Of a DNA stretch of 64,000 nucleotides, positions 52,523 through 59,979 are shown piece by piece. Made by a program: the position numbers and the translations under genes. The stretch lies in contig DATHMH010000004.1 in the NCBI GenBank assembly GCA_035487295.1, positions 61,334-125,333 of the forward strand, in the 5' to 3' direction. The DNA comes from QIAW01 sp035487295. Lineage in GTDB: Bacteria > Acidobacteriota > Terriglobia > Terriglobales > Acidobacteriaceae. The notes under the pieces are model-generated. The model was not told the origin of the DNA. It did no database searches and saw nothing but the letters and a program-made list of their open reading frames with translations. Position 1 is the first letter of the stretch. Every line of letters begins with the position of its first letter.

Positions 52523-52824
52523 ACATTTGCTCCTTTCAAGCTATTAAGGTTTTGCTCCACCGAGTGAAGCGGTTGCCAGGGTTCCAGCGGCAGGAACGTA
52601 TGTGTGTTCACCAACTTGTCGCGGCGGGCAAGGCGAAGAAACAACCCGATCACGATTCCCAACAGAACACTGAAGATCAGGAATAAGCCGGTAAAAGGCG
52701 TATGAATTGCAAAAAGGAGGGCGCTGCAGGCGATGACGATGAAGACTCCCTCCCAATCCCCGCCCACGGAAAACTTGTGGTAGTTGATACCAGGATGCGG
52801 TTTATCGCTTTGTTTCATACTCAT
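52519..52824 (-). CDS. Small two-helix membrane protein
   Basis: A 101-residue protein with two close hydrophobic segments (EGVFIVIACSALLFAIHTP, and GLFLIFSVLLGIVIGLFLRL) and a polar C-terminus. I recognise no family. Third gene of the GntR-SPFH operon: 51 bp after the SPFH gene and ATGA-overlapped with the ExbD-like gene. Confidence 0.65.
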   Translation of the reverse strand: MSMKQSDKPHPGINYHKFSVGGDWEGVFIVIACSALLFAIHTPFTGLFLIFSVLLGIVIGLFLRLARRDKLVNTHTFLPLEPWQPLHSVEQNLNSLKGANV

Positions 52825-52875
52825 CCTCCTTTACTGTCGTCATTGTGCAGGTATCGCCAAGCCGAAAGACCCACA

Positions 52876-53742
52876 TCATTTCTGTTGCGCCATCGAGATG
52901 GCGGCAAGGTTCCCCCCCAACCCCATGGTCTCAACCGCAGACGATGGCACGATCACCATGGAGCCGCGCTCTTTAATTGCCTCGTACAGCATGTTCATGG
53001 CGCGCAGATGCAGCGCAACCGGGTTTTGAGCATAGGCCTCAGCCGCTTTAACAAACTTTTCGGAGATTTCCGTTTCCGCCTGCCCCAGGATGATTCGCGC
53101 CTGGCGTTCGCGCTCGGCCTGGGCCTGCCGTGACATGGCATCTTCCAGCGCCTGTGGAATTTTAACGTCGCGTATCTCTACCGATTGCACCGTGATTCCC
53201 CAGGGATTGGTTTTCTGATCGAGAATGCGCTGCAGTTCTTTGCCCAGGGTCTCGCGCTCGGTAAGCATCTGTGCCAGCTCATGCCGGCCAATGGATTCAC
53301 GCAGCGCGGTTTGCGCACTCATGCTGATCGCGTCCTGAAAGTTCTCAACTTCCAGAATTGATTTTTCCGCATTCCAGACCAGCCAGAACACGATGGCGTC
53401 TACGTTGACCGGGACCGTATCGCGCGTCAAAGTAGATTCGGCGGTAACGTTCGCCACCCGGATGCGCTGATCCACAAAGGGGCTGAGGGTTTCGATAATG
53501 GGAACGATGTGAAACATCCCCGGCCCACGCAACCCAACGTAGCGGCCCAGGCGTAGTAGCGCCACCTTTTCCCACTGGCGAATTACCTTGATGGCAAACA
53601 GGAGATAAAAACCAAGAAATGCGCCGGCGAAAAAAGGCGCGGGAGAATGCACGATGGCGGTCGCAATCGTTCCCGCCAGCAGGCAGACTACAAATAATGC
53701 GATAGAAACTCCATTGATGGATACATTGGTGTTTTTCGACAT
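52876..53742 (-). CDS. SPFH/band 7 (slipin-like) membrane protein
   Basis: A 288-residue protein with two N-terminal hydrophobic stretches (ISIALFVVCLLAGTIATAIV, FFAGAFLGFYLLFAIKVI), then an SPFH domain (QWEKVALLRLGRYVGLRGPGMFHIVPIIETLSPFVDQRIRVANVTAESTLTRDTVPVNVDAIVFWLVWNAEKSILEV), and a coiled stretch (EDAMSRQAQAERERQARIILGQAETEISEKFV). It lacks an adjacent NfeD, unlike the slipin at 30849. It is the second gene after the GntR regulator (4 bp gap). Confidence 0.9.
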   Translation of the reverse strand: MSKNTNVSINGVSIALFVVCLLAGTIATAIVHSPAPFFAGAFLGFYLLFAIKVIRQWEKVALLRLGRYVGLRGPGMFHIVPIIETLSPFVDQRIRVANVTAESTLTRDTVPVNVDAIVFWLVWNAEKSILEVENFQDAISMSAQTALRESIGRHELAQMLTERETLGKELQRILDQKTNPWGITVQSVEIRDVKIPQALEDAMSRQAQAERERQARIILGQAETEISEKFVKAAEAYAQNPVALHLRAMNMLYEAIKERGSMVIVPSSAVETMGLGGNLAAISMAQQK

Positions 53743-53746
53743 GATT

Positions 53747-54166
53747 TCATCTCCTTGGCATCGGCTCAGATGAAAGCTGATGCAGTTCTTTTAACAAATC
53801 CTCGACCGTAAAACCTGCGGCGCCGGCGCGGGCGACAAAATCGCCGATGAGCTGCGCCAATTGCCGGTCCCGCTCGGCGTCCCCTCGTTTTAACTTTTGC
53901 TGGCTGATAAATGTCCCGGTTCCCTGGTGCGTCTCCAGCAGGCCGCCCAGTTCCAGCTCACGATAGGCGCGCAAAACCGTGTTGGGGTTGATCGCCAGGT
54001 CAACCGCAAGCTGACGCACAGTGGGAAGCTGATCGCCGGGCGCCAGCGAACCGGAAGCGACGCCTCCACGAACCTGATCGATGATTTGGCGGTAGACCGG
54101 CACGCCGCTGGCCAGATCGAGCCTGAGCTGAAAGCGTTGTTTCGTATTGACTTGCGACCTACTCAT
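53747..54166 (-). CDS. GntR-family regulator (YtrA type)
   Basis: A 139-residue winged-helix regulator with a short C-terminal tail as in the YtrA branch: LDLASGVPVYRQIIDQVRGGVASGSLAPGDQLPTVRQLAVDLAINPNTVLRAYRELELGGLLETHQGTGTFIS. YtrA-type proteins normally repress their own membrane-transport operon; here the targets are SPFH, a small membrane protein and an ExbD-like protein. The promoter and a 12-bp palindrome lie just upstream (54180-54207), fitting autoregulation. Confidence 0.9.
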   Translation of the reverse strand: MSRSQVNTKQRFQLRLDLASGVPVYRQIIDQVRGGVASGSLAPGDQLPTVRQLAVDLAINPNTVLRAYRELELGGLLETHQGTGTFISQQKLKRGDAERDRQLAQLIGDFVARAGAAGFTVEDLLKELHQLSSEPMPRR

Positions 54167-54179
54167 CTGTAAGACTAAT

Positions 54180-54207
54180 GTTATATATAACTAATACACT
54201 ATGTCAA
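54180..54207 (-). promoter_or_regulatory. Promoter and palindromic operator of the GntR operon
   Basis: Minus strand: TTGACA (54202-54207), a 16-bp spacer, TATAAC. The -10 lies within the perfect palindrome GTTATATATAAC (54180-54191), so a bound regulator would block RNA polymerase. The start codon is 14 bp further on. Confidence 0.6.
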
Positions 54208-54304
54208 GTAAAATTTTGGAGATGTTGTAATCGAGGAGTTTTAGCTCGCTTGCCCCAAACTGCCGTCGCGTTTTCGGCGCCAGCAGGAGTACATTTAACA
54301 AAGT

Positions 54305-54667
54305 ATGCTGTTGCACAAGCTTCGAGAACGCCTGACAGAATCCTTTGAAGCGGAGCTGCGGAGAAAAATCGAAACACGAATCCAATCGGGAGAATTGACG
54401 TACGATTCGCCTGTATCTTTGGCGTGGGATTGCCCGAACCTCGATTCTCTGGATCTCGTTGACCTGCAGATGCAGATTGAGGAACTGGAAGACATAGGAT
54501 TGGGGCCAACCGTCCCAACCCATACTGTCGGTGATTTGCTTTGGCTGCTGAAAGCACTCGAATTTCAGAAACAGCAAAAAAAAACAAAAATAAACCATAA
54601 CATCCTCTTCTGCTGGTTTGTTAAACCCTTAGTTGCCTCCCTCCGTGCCTCCGTGTCTCCGTGGTAA
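54305..54667 (+). CDS. Small protein with acyl-carrier-like segment; tail encoded by a repeat
   Basis: A 120-codon frame. Residues about 35-92 (SPVSLAWDCPNLDSLDLVDLQMQIEELEDIGL ... HTVGDLLWLLKAL) resemble the core of acyl carrier proteins, where the Ser of 'DSL' carries phosphopantetheine. The fit is short and the usual 'LG' before it is missing, so this is a suggestion only. After a run of nine As the frame reads through the end of a MITE-type repeat (VASLRASVSPW); a one-base change in the run would end the protein near residue 96. No ribosome site is obvious. Neighbours (GntR operon, dapA) do not explain it. Confidence 0.45.
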   Translation: MLLHKLRERLTESFEAELRRKIETRIQSGELTYDSPVSLAWDCPNLDSLDLVDLQMQIEELEDIGLGPTVPTHTVGDLLWLLKALEFQKQQKKTKINHNILFCWFVKPLVASLRASVSPW

Positions 54668-54668
54668 A
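54632..54668. repeat. MITE-like element, solitary right end
   Basis: ctccgtgcctccgtgtctcc followed by gtggtaaa, the right terminal repeat of the elements at 2271-2437 and 5267-5390. No left end is found within 300 bp. Confidence 0.5.
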
Positions 54669-54741
54669 TTTATTTTGCCCAGTCGCGAAATACTTTCCCA
54701 GCGACACGGACTAGGGACTGAGAATTCGGTATTCTAGTGTT

Positions 54742-55644
54742 ATGAAACTACGTGGTTGTGGTACGGCCCTTGTAACTCCCTTTAACGCTGATGGCTCGGT
54801 AGATGAACCCAGTCTGCGCAGTCTGGTGACCTGGCAGGTGGAATCTGGCATCGACTTCCTGGTTCCCTGCGGCACGACCGGCGAGACGCCTACGCTGGCC
54901 CGCAGCGAATGGCAGTTTGTAATCGAAATCACGATTGATGCCGCCCGGGGCCGCGTGCCCATCGTTGCCGGCGCAACCTCCAACTCGACACGCGAAGCAG
55001 TGGAGAAAGCCCAGGCGGTCGCCGGCATTCATGGGGTGGACGCCATTCTTACCGCATCGCCTTACTACAACAAGCCCACCCAGGAGGGCCAGTTCCAGCA
55101 CTTTAAAGCCATCGCCGAGGCGGTAGACAAACCTGTTGTGCTGTACAACGTCCCTGGACGGACCGCAGCCAATCTGGAACCCGCCACCCTCGGCCGGCTG
55201 GCCCAGATCAAGAACATCGTGGGCGTAAAAGAAGCCAGCGGCCTTATCGGGCAAATCTCCGAGGTCTTCAACAATGTTCCCGAGGATTTTATCGTTCTCT
55301 CCGGTGACGATGTGATGACGCTGCCTGTCATCGCCCTGGGCGGCGCCGGGGTCATTTCGGTTGCCTCCAATGAGATTCCGCGCGAGATGGCAAAAATGAC
55401 CCGCGCGGCGTTAGAGGACGATTGGGAGACGGCGCGGCGCATTCATCGCAAATTCCTGCCGCTGATGCAGGCCAATTTCATCGAGTCCAGCCCGCTGCCG
55501 GTCAAAGCCGTGCTGGCAATGATGGGGAAGATCGGGGAGTATTACCGCCTGCCGCTGTGCCCCATGAAGAAAGATACGCGGGCGAAGGTGGAAGCTATAG
55601 CTTTAGAAGCAGGGTTGCTGAAAAAGAGCATGGCGATGAAGTAA
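54742..55644 (+). CDS. dapA: 4-hydroxy-tetrahydrodipicolinate synthase
   Basis: A 300-residue aldolase that joins pyruvate and aspartate semialdehyde. Schiff-base Lys163 (VGVKEASG), Tyr135 (LYNVPGRT) with Arg140, Thr45-Thr46 (CGTTGETP), and SPYYNKPTQEG: all family landmarks. It is a single-gene unit about 2.9 kb from asd-lysC-dapB, with the SPFH operon between. A palindromic repeat follows at 55672. Confidence 0.96.
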   Translation: MKLRGCGTALVTPFNADGSVDEPSLRSLVTWQVESGIDFLVPCGTTGETPTLARSEWQFVIEITIDAARGRVPIVAGATSNSTREAVEKAQAVAGIHGVDAILTASPYYNKPTQEGQFQHFKAIAEAVDKPVVLYNVPGRTAANLEPATLGRLAQIKNIVGVKEASGLIGQISEVFNNVPEDFIVLSGDDVMTLPVIALGGAGVISVASNEIPREMAKMTRAALEDDWETARRIHRKFLPLMQANFIESSPLPVKAVLAMMGKIGEYYRLPLCPMKKDTRAKVEAIALEAGLLKKSMAMK

Positions 55645-55671
55645 GCGCAACGAGACGTCGTGATCACAGGC

Positions 55672-55695
55672 AGAGACGTAGCGAGCTACGTCTCT
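55672..55695. repeat. AGAGACGTAGC palindrome, copy 1
   Basis: AGAGACGTAGC-GA-GCTACGTCTCT, perfect 11-bp arms, between the convergent dapA and glycosyltransferase genes. Second, decayed copy at 61589-61612. Confidence 0.55.
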
Positions 55696-55710
55696 ACGCA
55701 AACATAACAA

Positions 55711-56775
55711 TCACGCTACCATGCGCACTTCCCTCGTCAGAATATTTTCATAGAGCTGCTCGTACTCATCGCACATGCGTCCGCCATCGAAATATTTTTC
55801 TGCTCGTTTGCGGCACCTTCGAGGAGCAATTTCCGCAACGCGGGAGAGGGCTCCGAGCATCTCCATGGGAGAATCCACGACAAATCCTGTAACGCCATCG
55901 GCCACGACTTCGGGCAGCGCTCCGCGGCGCAGGGCGATGACCGGAGTGCCGCAGGCCATGGCTTCCATGGCAACCAGCGAGCTGGTTTCATCCGCAAGGC
56001 TGGGAACCAGCACGGCCCGCGCTTTCTGCAGCAGTTCAACTTTTTTCCTGACCGATGGTGAGTCAACAAAAACCACCTTGCCGTTGGCGCGCTGCAATCC
56101 GGGGATAATCTCGCGTTCGCAATATTGCTGGTGATACGAGAAGGGATAAAGCTTCCCTGCCAGAACCAATTTCGTATTCGCACGGCAGGCGACGTCGAGG
56201 GCAATATGCGCTCCTTTTTCCTCGCATATACGCCCCAGCCACAACAGGTAATCGGCCTTGCGGTTGCGCAACCTGTATTGCTGCAGGTCTATTCCGTTGG
56301 GAATGGTCTGGATAACATCAGCCAAGTTGCTGAATGTTGCAGCCTGGGCGTAGGAGACGCAGTTAAAGCTGACGTTGGGCGCAATATCGCGCCAGGCGTG
56401 CGAGGGATAAAAATTACGCGGCAGATGCAGCGTGGCCAGGACCGAGGTGCTGATTCTTCGGGCATGGATCCAGAAACTTCCGCTTTCGTCATGAACCAGG
56501 TCGAACGGATCGCCGGCCTTCTCTCGCGCGCGCACCAGCTGGCAAACATTGGCTATGTGATTGGCGTTGCAGTGCTCGAACTGGTCGTTTCCCTGGGCGC
56601 CGCTTGAGGTCAGCGCCAGCTCTCCCGCCACCTGCGAACCCAGAGAGCATGCAACCGTGGTTCTATGGCCACGGCGATGCATCTCGCGCTCCAGCAACCA
56701 GAGCATCTGCTCGGCCCCGCCACCGCTCTCGGCATTGACCGGCAACAGCGGATATGCAACATACAAAATGTTCAA
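55711..56775 (-). CDS. GT4-type glycosyltransferase
   Basis: About 354 residues of the GT-B fold. N-terminal LNILYVAYPLLPVNAESGGGAEQMLWLLEREMHRRGHRTTVAC, the mid-hinge TIPNGIDLQQYRLR, KADYLLWLGRICEEKGAHIALDVA, and the nucleotide-sugar site SLADETSSLVAMEAMACGTPVIALRRGALPEVVADGVTGFVVDS (E-x7-E motif). It transfers a sugar from a nucleotide donor with retention; the acceptor is unknown. TTG 56775 is chosen: GAGGAG lies six bases ahead and the fold begins at once. It follows the PIG-L gene by 22 bp and is co-transcribed. Confidence 0.88.
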   Translation of the reverse strand: MNILYVAYPLLPVNAESGGGAEQMLWLLEREMHRRGHRTTVACSLGSQVAGELALTSSGAQGNDQFEHCNANHIANVCQLVRAREKAGDPFDLVHDESGSFWIHARRISTSVLATLHLPRNFYPSHAWRDIAPNVSFNCVSYAQAATFSNLADVIQTIPNGIDLQQYRLRNRKADYLLWLGRICEEKGAHIALDVACRANTKLVLAGKLYPFSYHQQYCEREIIPGLQRANGKVVFVDSPSVRKKVELLQKARAVLVPSLADETSSLVAMEAMACGTPVIALRRGALPEVVADGVTGFVVDSPMEMLGALSRVAEIAPRRCRKRAEKYFDGGRMCDEYEQLYENILTREVRMVA

Positions 56776-56797
56776 CGCCCGCTCCTCAGTTTCTTCT

Positions 56798-57595
56798 TTA
56801 TGAAACCCTCGCTCGTTTCCTGCCCCGGCTTTGCTCCAGGTAGCGGCAAAACGCTGCCGAGACCTCCCTGCCATTCACAGGCCATCCCCACATCTCATAG
56901 TTCAAAAGGCCTTGATGAGGAGGCTGGGAATAATCGTAAACCGGAAGCAGACGAAAACGCTCTTCTGAAGTTTTAAAATCCTGCAAAATTGCGTGCTGCG
57001 AACGGTACAGATCGAGCAAGCTTTGCTTCCTGGCCCGCTCGGGTGCTTTTAAATTGTAGGCAAATTCCTGGCCTCTATCGGCCAGGAACTGCTGTCGCCT
57101 GGGTTCCAGGTTCGGAGCGCGATGGTAGAGCGGCATCTCCCACGCCGGCAGCCGGAATTCATGGGCCAGCACCGACGTCATGAAGCTGCAACAGTCATGA
57201 TCGGGGTGGCCGCCTTCATAGGCAAGCGTCAAGATGGCCTCAGTCTGGGCGTCTTGGATGATGGCGCGGAGCTCATCCATAGCCCGATCCAGATGATGAA
57301 ACAGCTCTTGATCGACAAACATATTGCCCTGGCGGTCGGTGAGAAACTCGAGCCTGGGCAGAGCGCACATCCCGGCAACCTGCAAGGCCTCACTTCGCCT
57401 GGTCTCGGCATAGGCCTGCCGCGAGCCGTAGGCCTGCCAGAAAAAAGTGTCGCGTGGGGCGCCATCGGTGGCGAATACTACTACCGGAAAGCGCATACGG
57501 CGCAAAAGCGCGCCACAGCCAATGACTTCGTCGTCAGGATGGGCCACCAGCACCAGCGTGCGCCCCAGAAGTTGCCGTAGAGCGTCCATGTGCAT
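56798..57595 (-). CDS. PIG-L family N-deacetylase
   Basis: A 265-residue zinc deacetylase of the LmbE/PIG-L family. Metal motif AHPDDE at about 18-23 and GGHPDHD further on supply the His/Asp ligands. Family members remove acetyl from GlcNAc-type sugars (GPI, mycothiol, bacillithiol precursors). The tight pairing with a GT4 enzyme is like BshA/BshB or MshA/MshB, but the rest of such a pathway is not in the window, so a glycan-modifying role is equally possible. Confidence 0.88.
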   Translation of the reverse strand: MHMDALRQLLGRTLVLVAHPDDEVIGCGALLRRMRFPVVVFATDGAPRDTFFWQAYGSRQAYAETRRSEALQVAGMCALPRLEFLTDRQGNMFVDQELFHHLDRAMDELRAIIQDAQTEAILTLAYEGGHPDHDCCSFMTSVLAHEFRLPAWEMPLYHRAPNLEPRRQQFLADRGQEFAYNLKAPERARKQSLLDLYRSQHAILQDFKTSEERFRLLPVYDYSQPPHQGLLNYEMWGWPVNGREVSAAFCRYLEQSRGRKRARVS

Positions 57596-57734
57596 CTCTG
57601 ATGCAAAAGCAGGGCCAGTTGTGGCTAGAAATGTTCAGAATTGCCACCCCCCTTGCAGGCACGAACAGACATGTACATATACCAGAGCGGAAGCACTGCT
57701 CGAATATGCGTCCTGTCATGTATACTCAGCCGCG

Positions 57735-58571
57735 ATGCTACCTTTACAAAATGAAATTGAACGGCTCTTTGCCCTGGGAGCGCAGGCGAAAACCGATACC
57801 TCTGCGCGTGAAATATTTCTGGAATTTCGCTCCTCTCTTTCGCGGGGGAAAATCCGTGCGGCGGAAAAGCGCGGAAACCAGTGGCATGCAAATGTCTGGG
57901 TGAAGCAAGGCATTCTTCTCGGCTTCCGCCTGGGCGATGTGGTGGAGATGGGTTCGGACACAACCCTCTCTTTCGTCGATAAAGACACCTTCCCTGCCCG
58001 CCGCTGGCATGTGAACGATAACATCCGCGTGGTCCCCGGCGGCTCTTCGGTGCGCGAGGGCGCCTACGTGGCGCCATCGGTCATCTGCATGCCGCCCATG
58101 TATATCAACGTGGGCGCTTACGTGGATGAGGGCACGCTCGTAGATTCCCACGCCCTGGTCGGCTCCTGCGCGCAGATTGGCAAGCGCGTGCACCTGAGCG
58201 CAGCGGCGCAGATTGGCGGAGTGCTGGAGCCGGTAAATGCCTCGCCCGTGGTAATTGAAGACGAAGCGCTGGTCGGCGGAAATTGCGGGGTCTACGAGGG
58301 CACGCAGGTAAGGGCGCGCGCCGTGCTGGGTGCGGGCACCATTCTGACGCGCTCGACTCCGGTCTACGACGTGGTCCGCGGACAGGTTTATCGCGCCACG
58401 GCGGAGCTGCCTCTGATCATCCCTGAAAACGCGGTCGTTGTCCCCGGCTCGCGGGCGGTCACCCAGGGCAAGGGCACGGAATGGAACCTCTCGCTGTACA
58501 CACCTGTCATCGTTAAGTATCGCGACGAAAAGACCGACAGTCGGGTAGAGCTTGAAGATTTACTGCGGTAA
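57735..58571 (+). CDS. dapD: Tetrahydrodipicolinate N-succinyltransferase
   Basis: A 278-residue left-handed beta-helix enzyme that succinylates tetrahydrodipicolinate, committing to the succinyl branch of diaminopimelate synthesis. Text: LPLQNEIERLFALG, ARRWHVNDNIRVVPGGSSVREGAYVAPSVICMPPMYINVGAYVDEGTLVDSHALVGSCAQIG (hexapeptide repeats), VIEDEALVGGNCGVYEGTQV. ATG 57735 is chosen from the family start; an upstream in-frame extension overlaps the PIG-L gene and is not conserved. It is divergent from PIG-L. Confidence 0.95.
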   Translation: MLPLQNEIERLFALGAQAKTDTSAREIFLEFRSSLSRGKIRAAEKRGNQWHANVWVKQGILLGFRLGDVVEMGSDTTLSFVDKDTFPARRWHVNDNIRVVPGGSSVREGAYVAPSVICMPPMYINVGAYVDEGTLVDSHALVGSCAQIGKRVHLSAAAQIGGVLEPVNASPVVIEDEALVGGNCGVYEGTQVRARAVLGAGTILTRSTPVYDVVRGQVYRATAELPLIIPENAVVVPGSRAVTQGKGTEWNLSLYTPVIVKYRDEKTDSRVELEDLLR

Positions 58572-58593
58572 CACTTGAACTCTCAGCTCACAG

Positions 58594-58759
58594 CTCCAAG
58601 CTCTCAGATGGAATAAGGAATGGGAGGGGGTGGGGTATTACTCGAGTAGTCTCCCGAGCGCCTGGGCGTGAGGCATCTCCAAGCTCTCAGATGGAACTAG
58701 GAATGAGAGGGGGGTGGGGGTTACTAAGTAACCTCTCGACGCCTAAGCGTGAAAGGTCA
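58594..58759 (+). repeat. Two tandem 83-bp units with G runs
   Basis: Units at 58594-58676 and 58677-58759 both read ctccaagctctcagatgga, a 'aggaatg' word, a G run split by T, then a short palindrome (attactcgagtagt in the first, GGTTACTTAGTAACC type in the second), then 'gcct.gcgtga'. The second unit shares 25 identical bases with the copy at 6199-6236, which lies inverted. Confidence 0.65.
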
Positions 58760-58945
58760 CCCCGAATGTAGGGCCGCACAGGCGCGTACCGACTCGGCTG
58801 CATTCTATGACTTTCAAAGATCCTGGCATTTGGAATGCCAGAACCATTATCAGCCAGATTTGTCAGGAGACAACAATGTGATACCAATCAGTGGAATTCC
58901 GCCGCAGATGAACGCAGATTTGCGCGAATCGGCTCTTTGTCACAA

Positions 58946-58980
58946 ATGACCCAATGATCCGATGAGCCAATGACCCAATC
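58946..58980 (-). repeat. 'tcattga' repeat, left flank of DUF2277 gene
   Basis: gacccaatgatccgatgagc and onward to 58980; its complement matches 59344-59380, so the DUF2277 gene sits between inverted copies. Confidence 0.55.
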
Positions 58981-58992
58981 CCGGAGCTGTTT

Positions 58993-59262
58993 TTACGTTC
59001 CAAACCTCTCGGCAGCCCGCGCCCTGGCTTTTGCCGCTTCTTCTTCGCGGTTCTTGGGCGCCGCCGTGGTTTCAAGCGAGGCTAGCAGCCGCGCCGAAAT
59101 CGCCGCCACTTCATCCACGGCCGCGAGAAACACAGCTTCGTTGCCCTTCGAAGGCTTGTTAAAGCCGGTGATCTTGCGCACAAACTGCAGCGACGCCGTC
59201 CGGACCTCCTCTTCGGTAACCGGTGGATCGAAGTTGAAAAGCGTTTTGATATTTCTGCACAT
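58993..59262 (-). CDS. DUF2277 family protein
   Basis: A protein of about 89 residues matching DUF2277 from end to end: MCRNIKTLFNFDPPVTEEEVRTASLQFVRKITGFNKPSKGNEAVFLAAVDEVA and the Arg/Ala-rich tail NREEEAAKARARAAERFG. The family is common in soil bacteria and has no known function. ATG 59262 is the family start (five residues later than the longest frame). The gene is bracketed by inverted repeat copies (58946-58980 and 59344-59405). Confidence 0.88.
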   Translation of the reverse strand: MCRNIKTLFNFDPPVTEEEVRTASLQFVRKITGFNKPSKGNEAVFLAAVDEVAAISARLLASLETTAAPKNREEEAAKARARAAERFGT

Positions 59263-59343
59263 GGCCAGGAACCTCACGCCCTTTCGAGCACACCTAATCT
59301 TAAATCAGGTGGGGCCGACGTGGATCAATGCGGGTGGCGCGGA

Positions 59344-59405
59344 TTGAGCCATTGAGTCATCGGATCATTGAGGATCATTGGTTCATTGACTATTGAGCCA
59401 TTGGG
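59344..59405 (+). repeat. 'tcattga' repeat, right flank of DUF2277 gene
   Basis: gattgagccattgagtcatc, then 'ggatcattga', 'ggatcattgg', 'ttcattga', 'gccattgg': about six 9-11 bp units. Inverted relative to 58946-58980. Confidence 0.55.
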
Positions 59406-59517
59406 GTCCATCAGGTCTTATTTTTCGGACTCATTCGTCCCATTGTGATAACTCTCCTTCTATCTGCAAGTCGATGCTGTTTTGGGATAAAATTTTGGTT
59501 TCGTTTCTGTAGTGTAA

Positions 59518-59979
59518 ATGCACAACACATCCATAGAACATCCCGTGAATACTCACTTCGACAGAGACGAGTTGGAAAAACTTCGAGAGAGGAAGCGTTC
59601 GCGCCCTTTCTGTCGCCTCATATCTGCAACCATCGTCGAGCACGAATTTCGGGGAAACGTAGGCCATCCATCTAGTTACGCGTTTGTGCGCCTTGAATGT
59701 GCTCCGGCATATGAGCTCAGCTTTGAGGTGCGGGTTGCGTGGCCATCCAATGTGCCCAAAGACGAACAACCCGGAATCGAGCGGGCGATAGCCGAAAGTG
59801 TTGCTGATGCGCTCCTTGATAATGTCTACCAGCACAGCGGCTGCGCGGTCACACTTGTGGAGGTACGTTACGACGATGTTGGCAGCAGCGAGGTGGCGTT
59901 CATGCGGGCCACCCGGCGGGCGATGCAAGACCTTCTAGCGGGCGACTGGAAAATCATGTTGAAGCCACGCCAAGCCTAG
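59518..59979 (+). CDS. Stand-alone EF-G domain IV-like protein
   Basis: A 153-residue protein. After a polar 40-residue lead, residues about 45-140 match domain IV of elongation factor G block by block: GNVGHPSSYAFVRLECAP (EF-G 'GGSGQYGHVKIRLEP'), NVPKDEQPGIERAIAESV (EF-G 'IPKEYIPAVEEGIREA'), and VTLVEVRYDDVGSSEVAFMRATRRAM (EF-G '[30 protein letters not shown]'). There is no GTPase domain. In EF-G this domain enters the decoding site, so the protein might bind the ribosome or be a fold-only relative. An overlapping antisense frame is judged spurious. No operon partners. This relationship is my reading from motifs, not a database result. Confidence 0.7.
   Translation: MHNTSIEHPVNTHFDRDELEKLRERKRSRPFCRLISATIVEHEFRGNVGHPSSYAFVRLECAPAYELSFEVRVAWPSNVPKDEQPGIERAIAESVADALLDNVYQHSGCAVTLVEVRYDDVGSSEVAFMRATRRAMQDLLAGDWKIMLKPRQA

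Larger units (their letters stand above)
58572..58992. other. Repeat-rich intergenic region after dapD
   Basis: No gene is seen. It holds two tandem 83-bp units with G runs (58594-58759) and one arm of the 'tcattga' inverted pair (58946-58980). Confidence 0.55.

Noticed and set aside
59431..59928. A 165-codon minus-strand frame overlapping the EF-G domain IV-like gene
   Set aside because: The plus-strand product has ordered conserved motifs; the minus-strand one does not.
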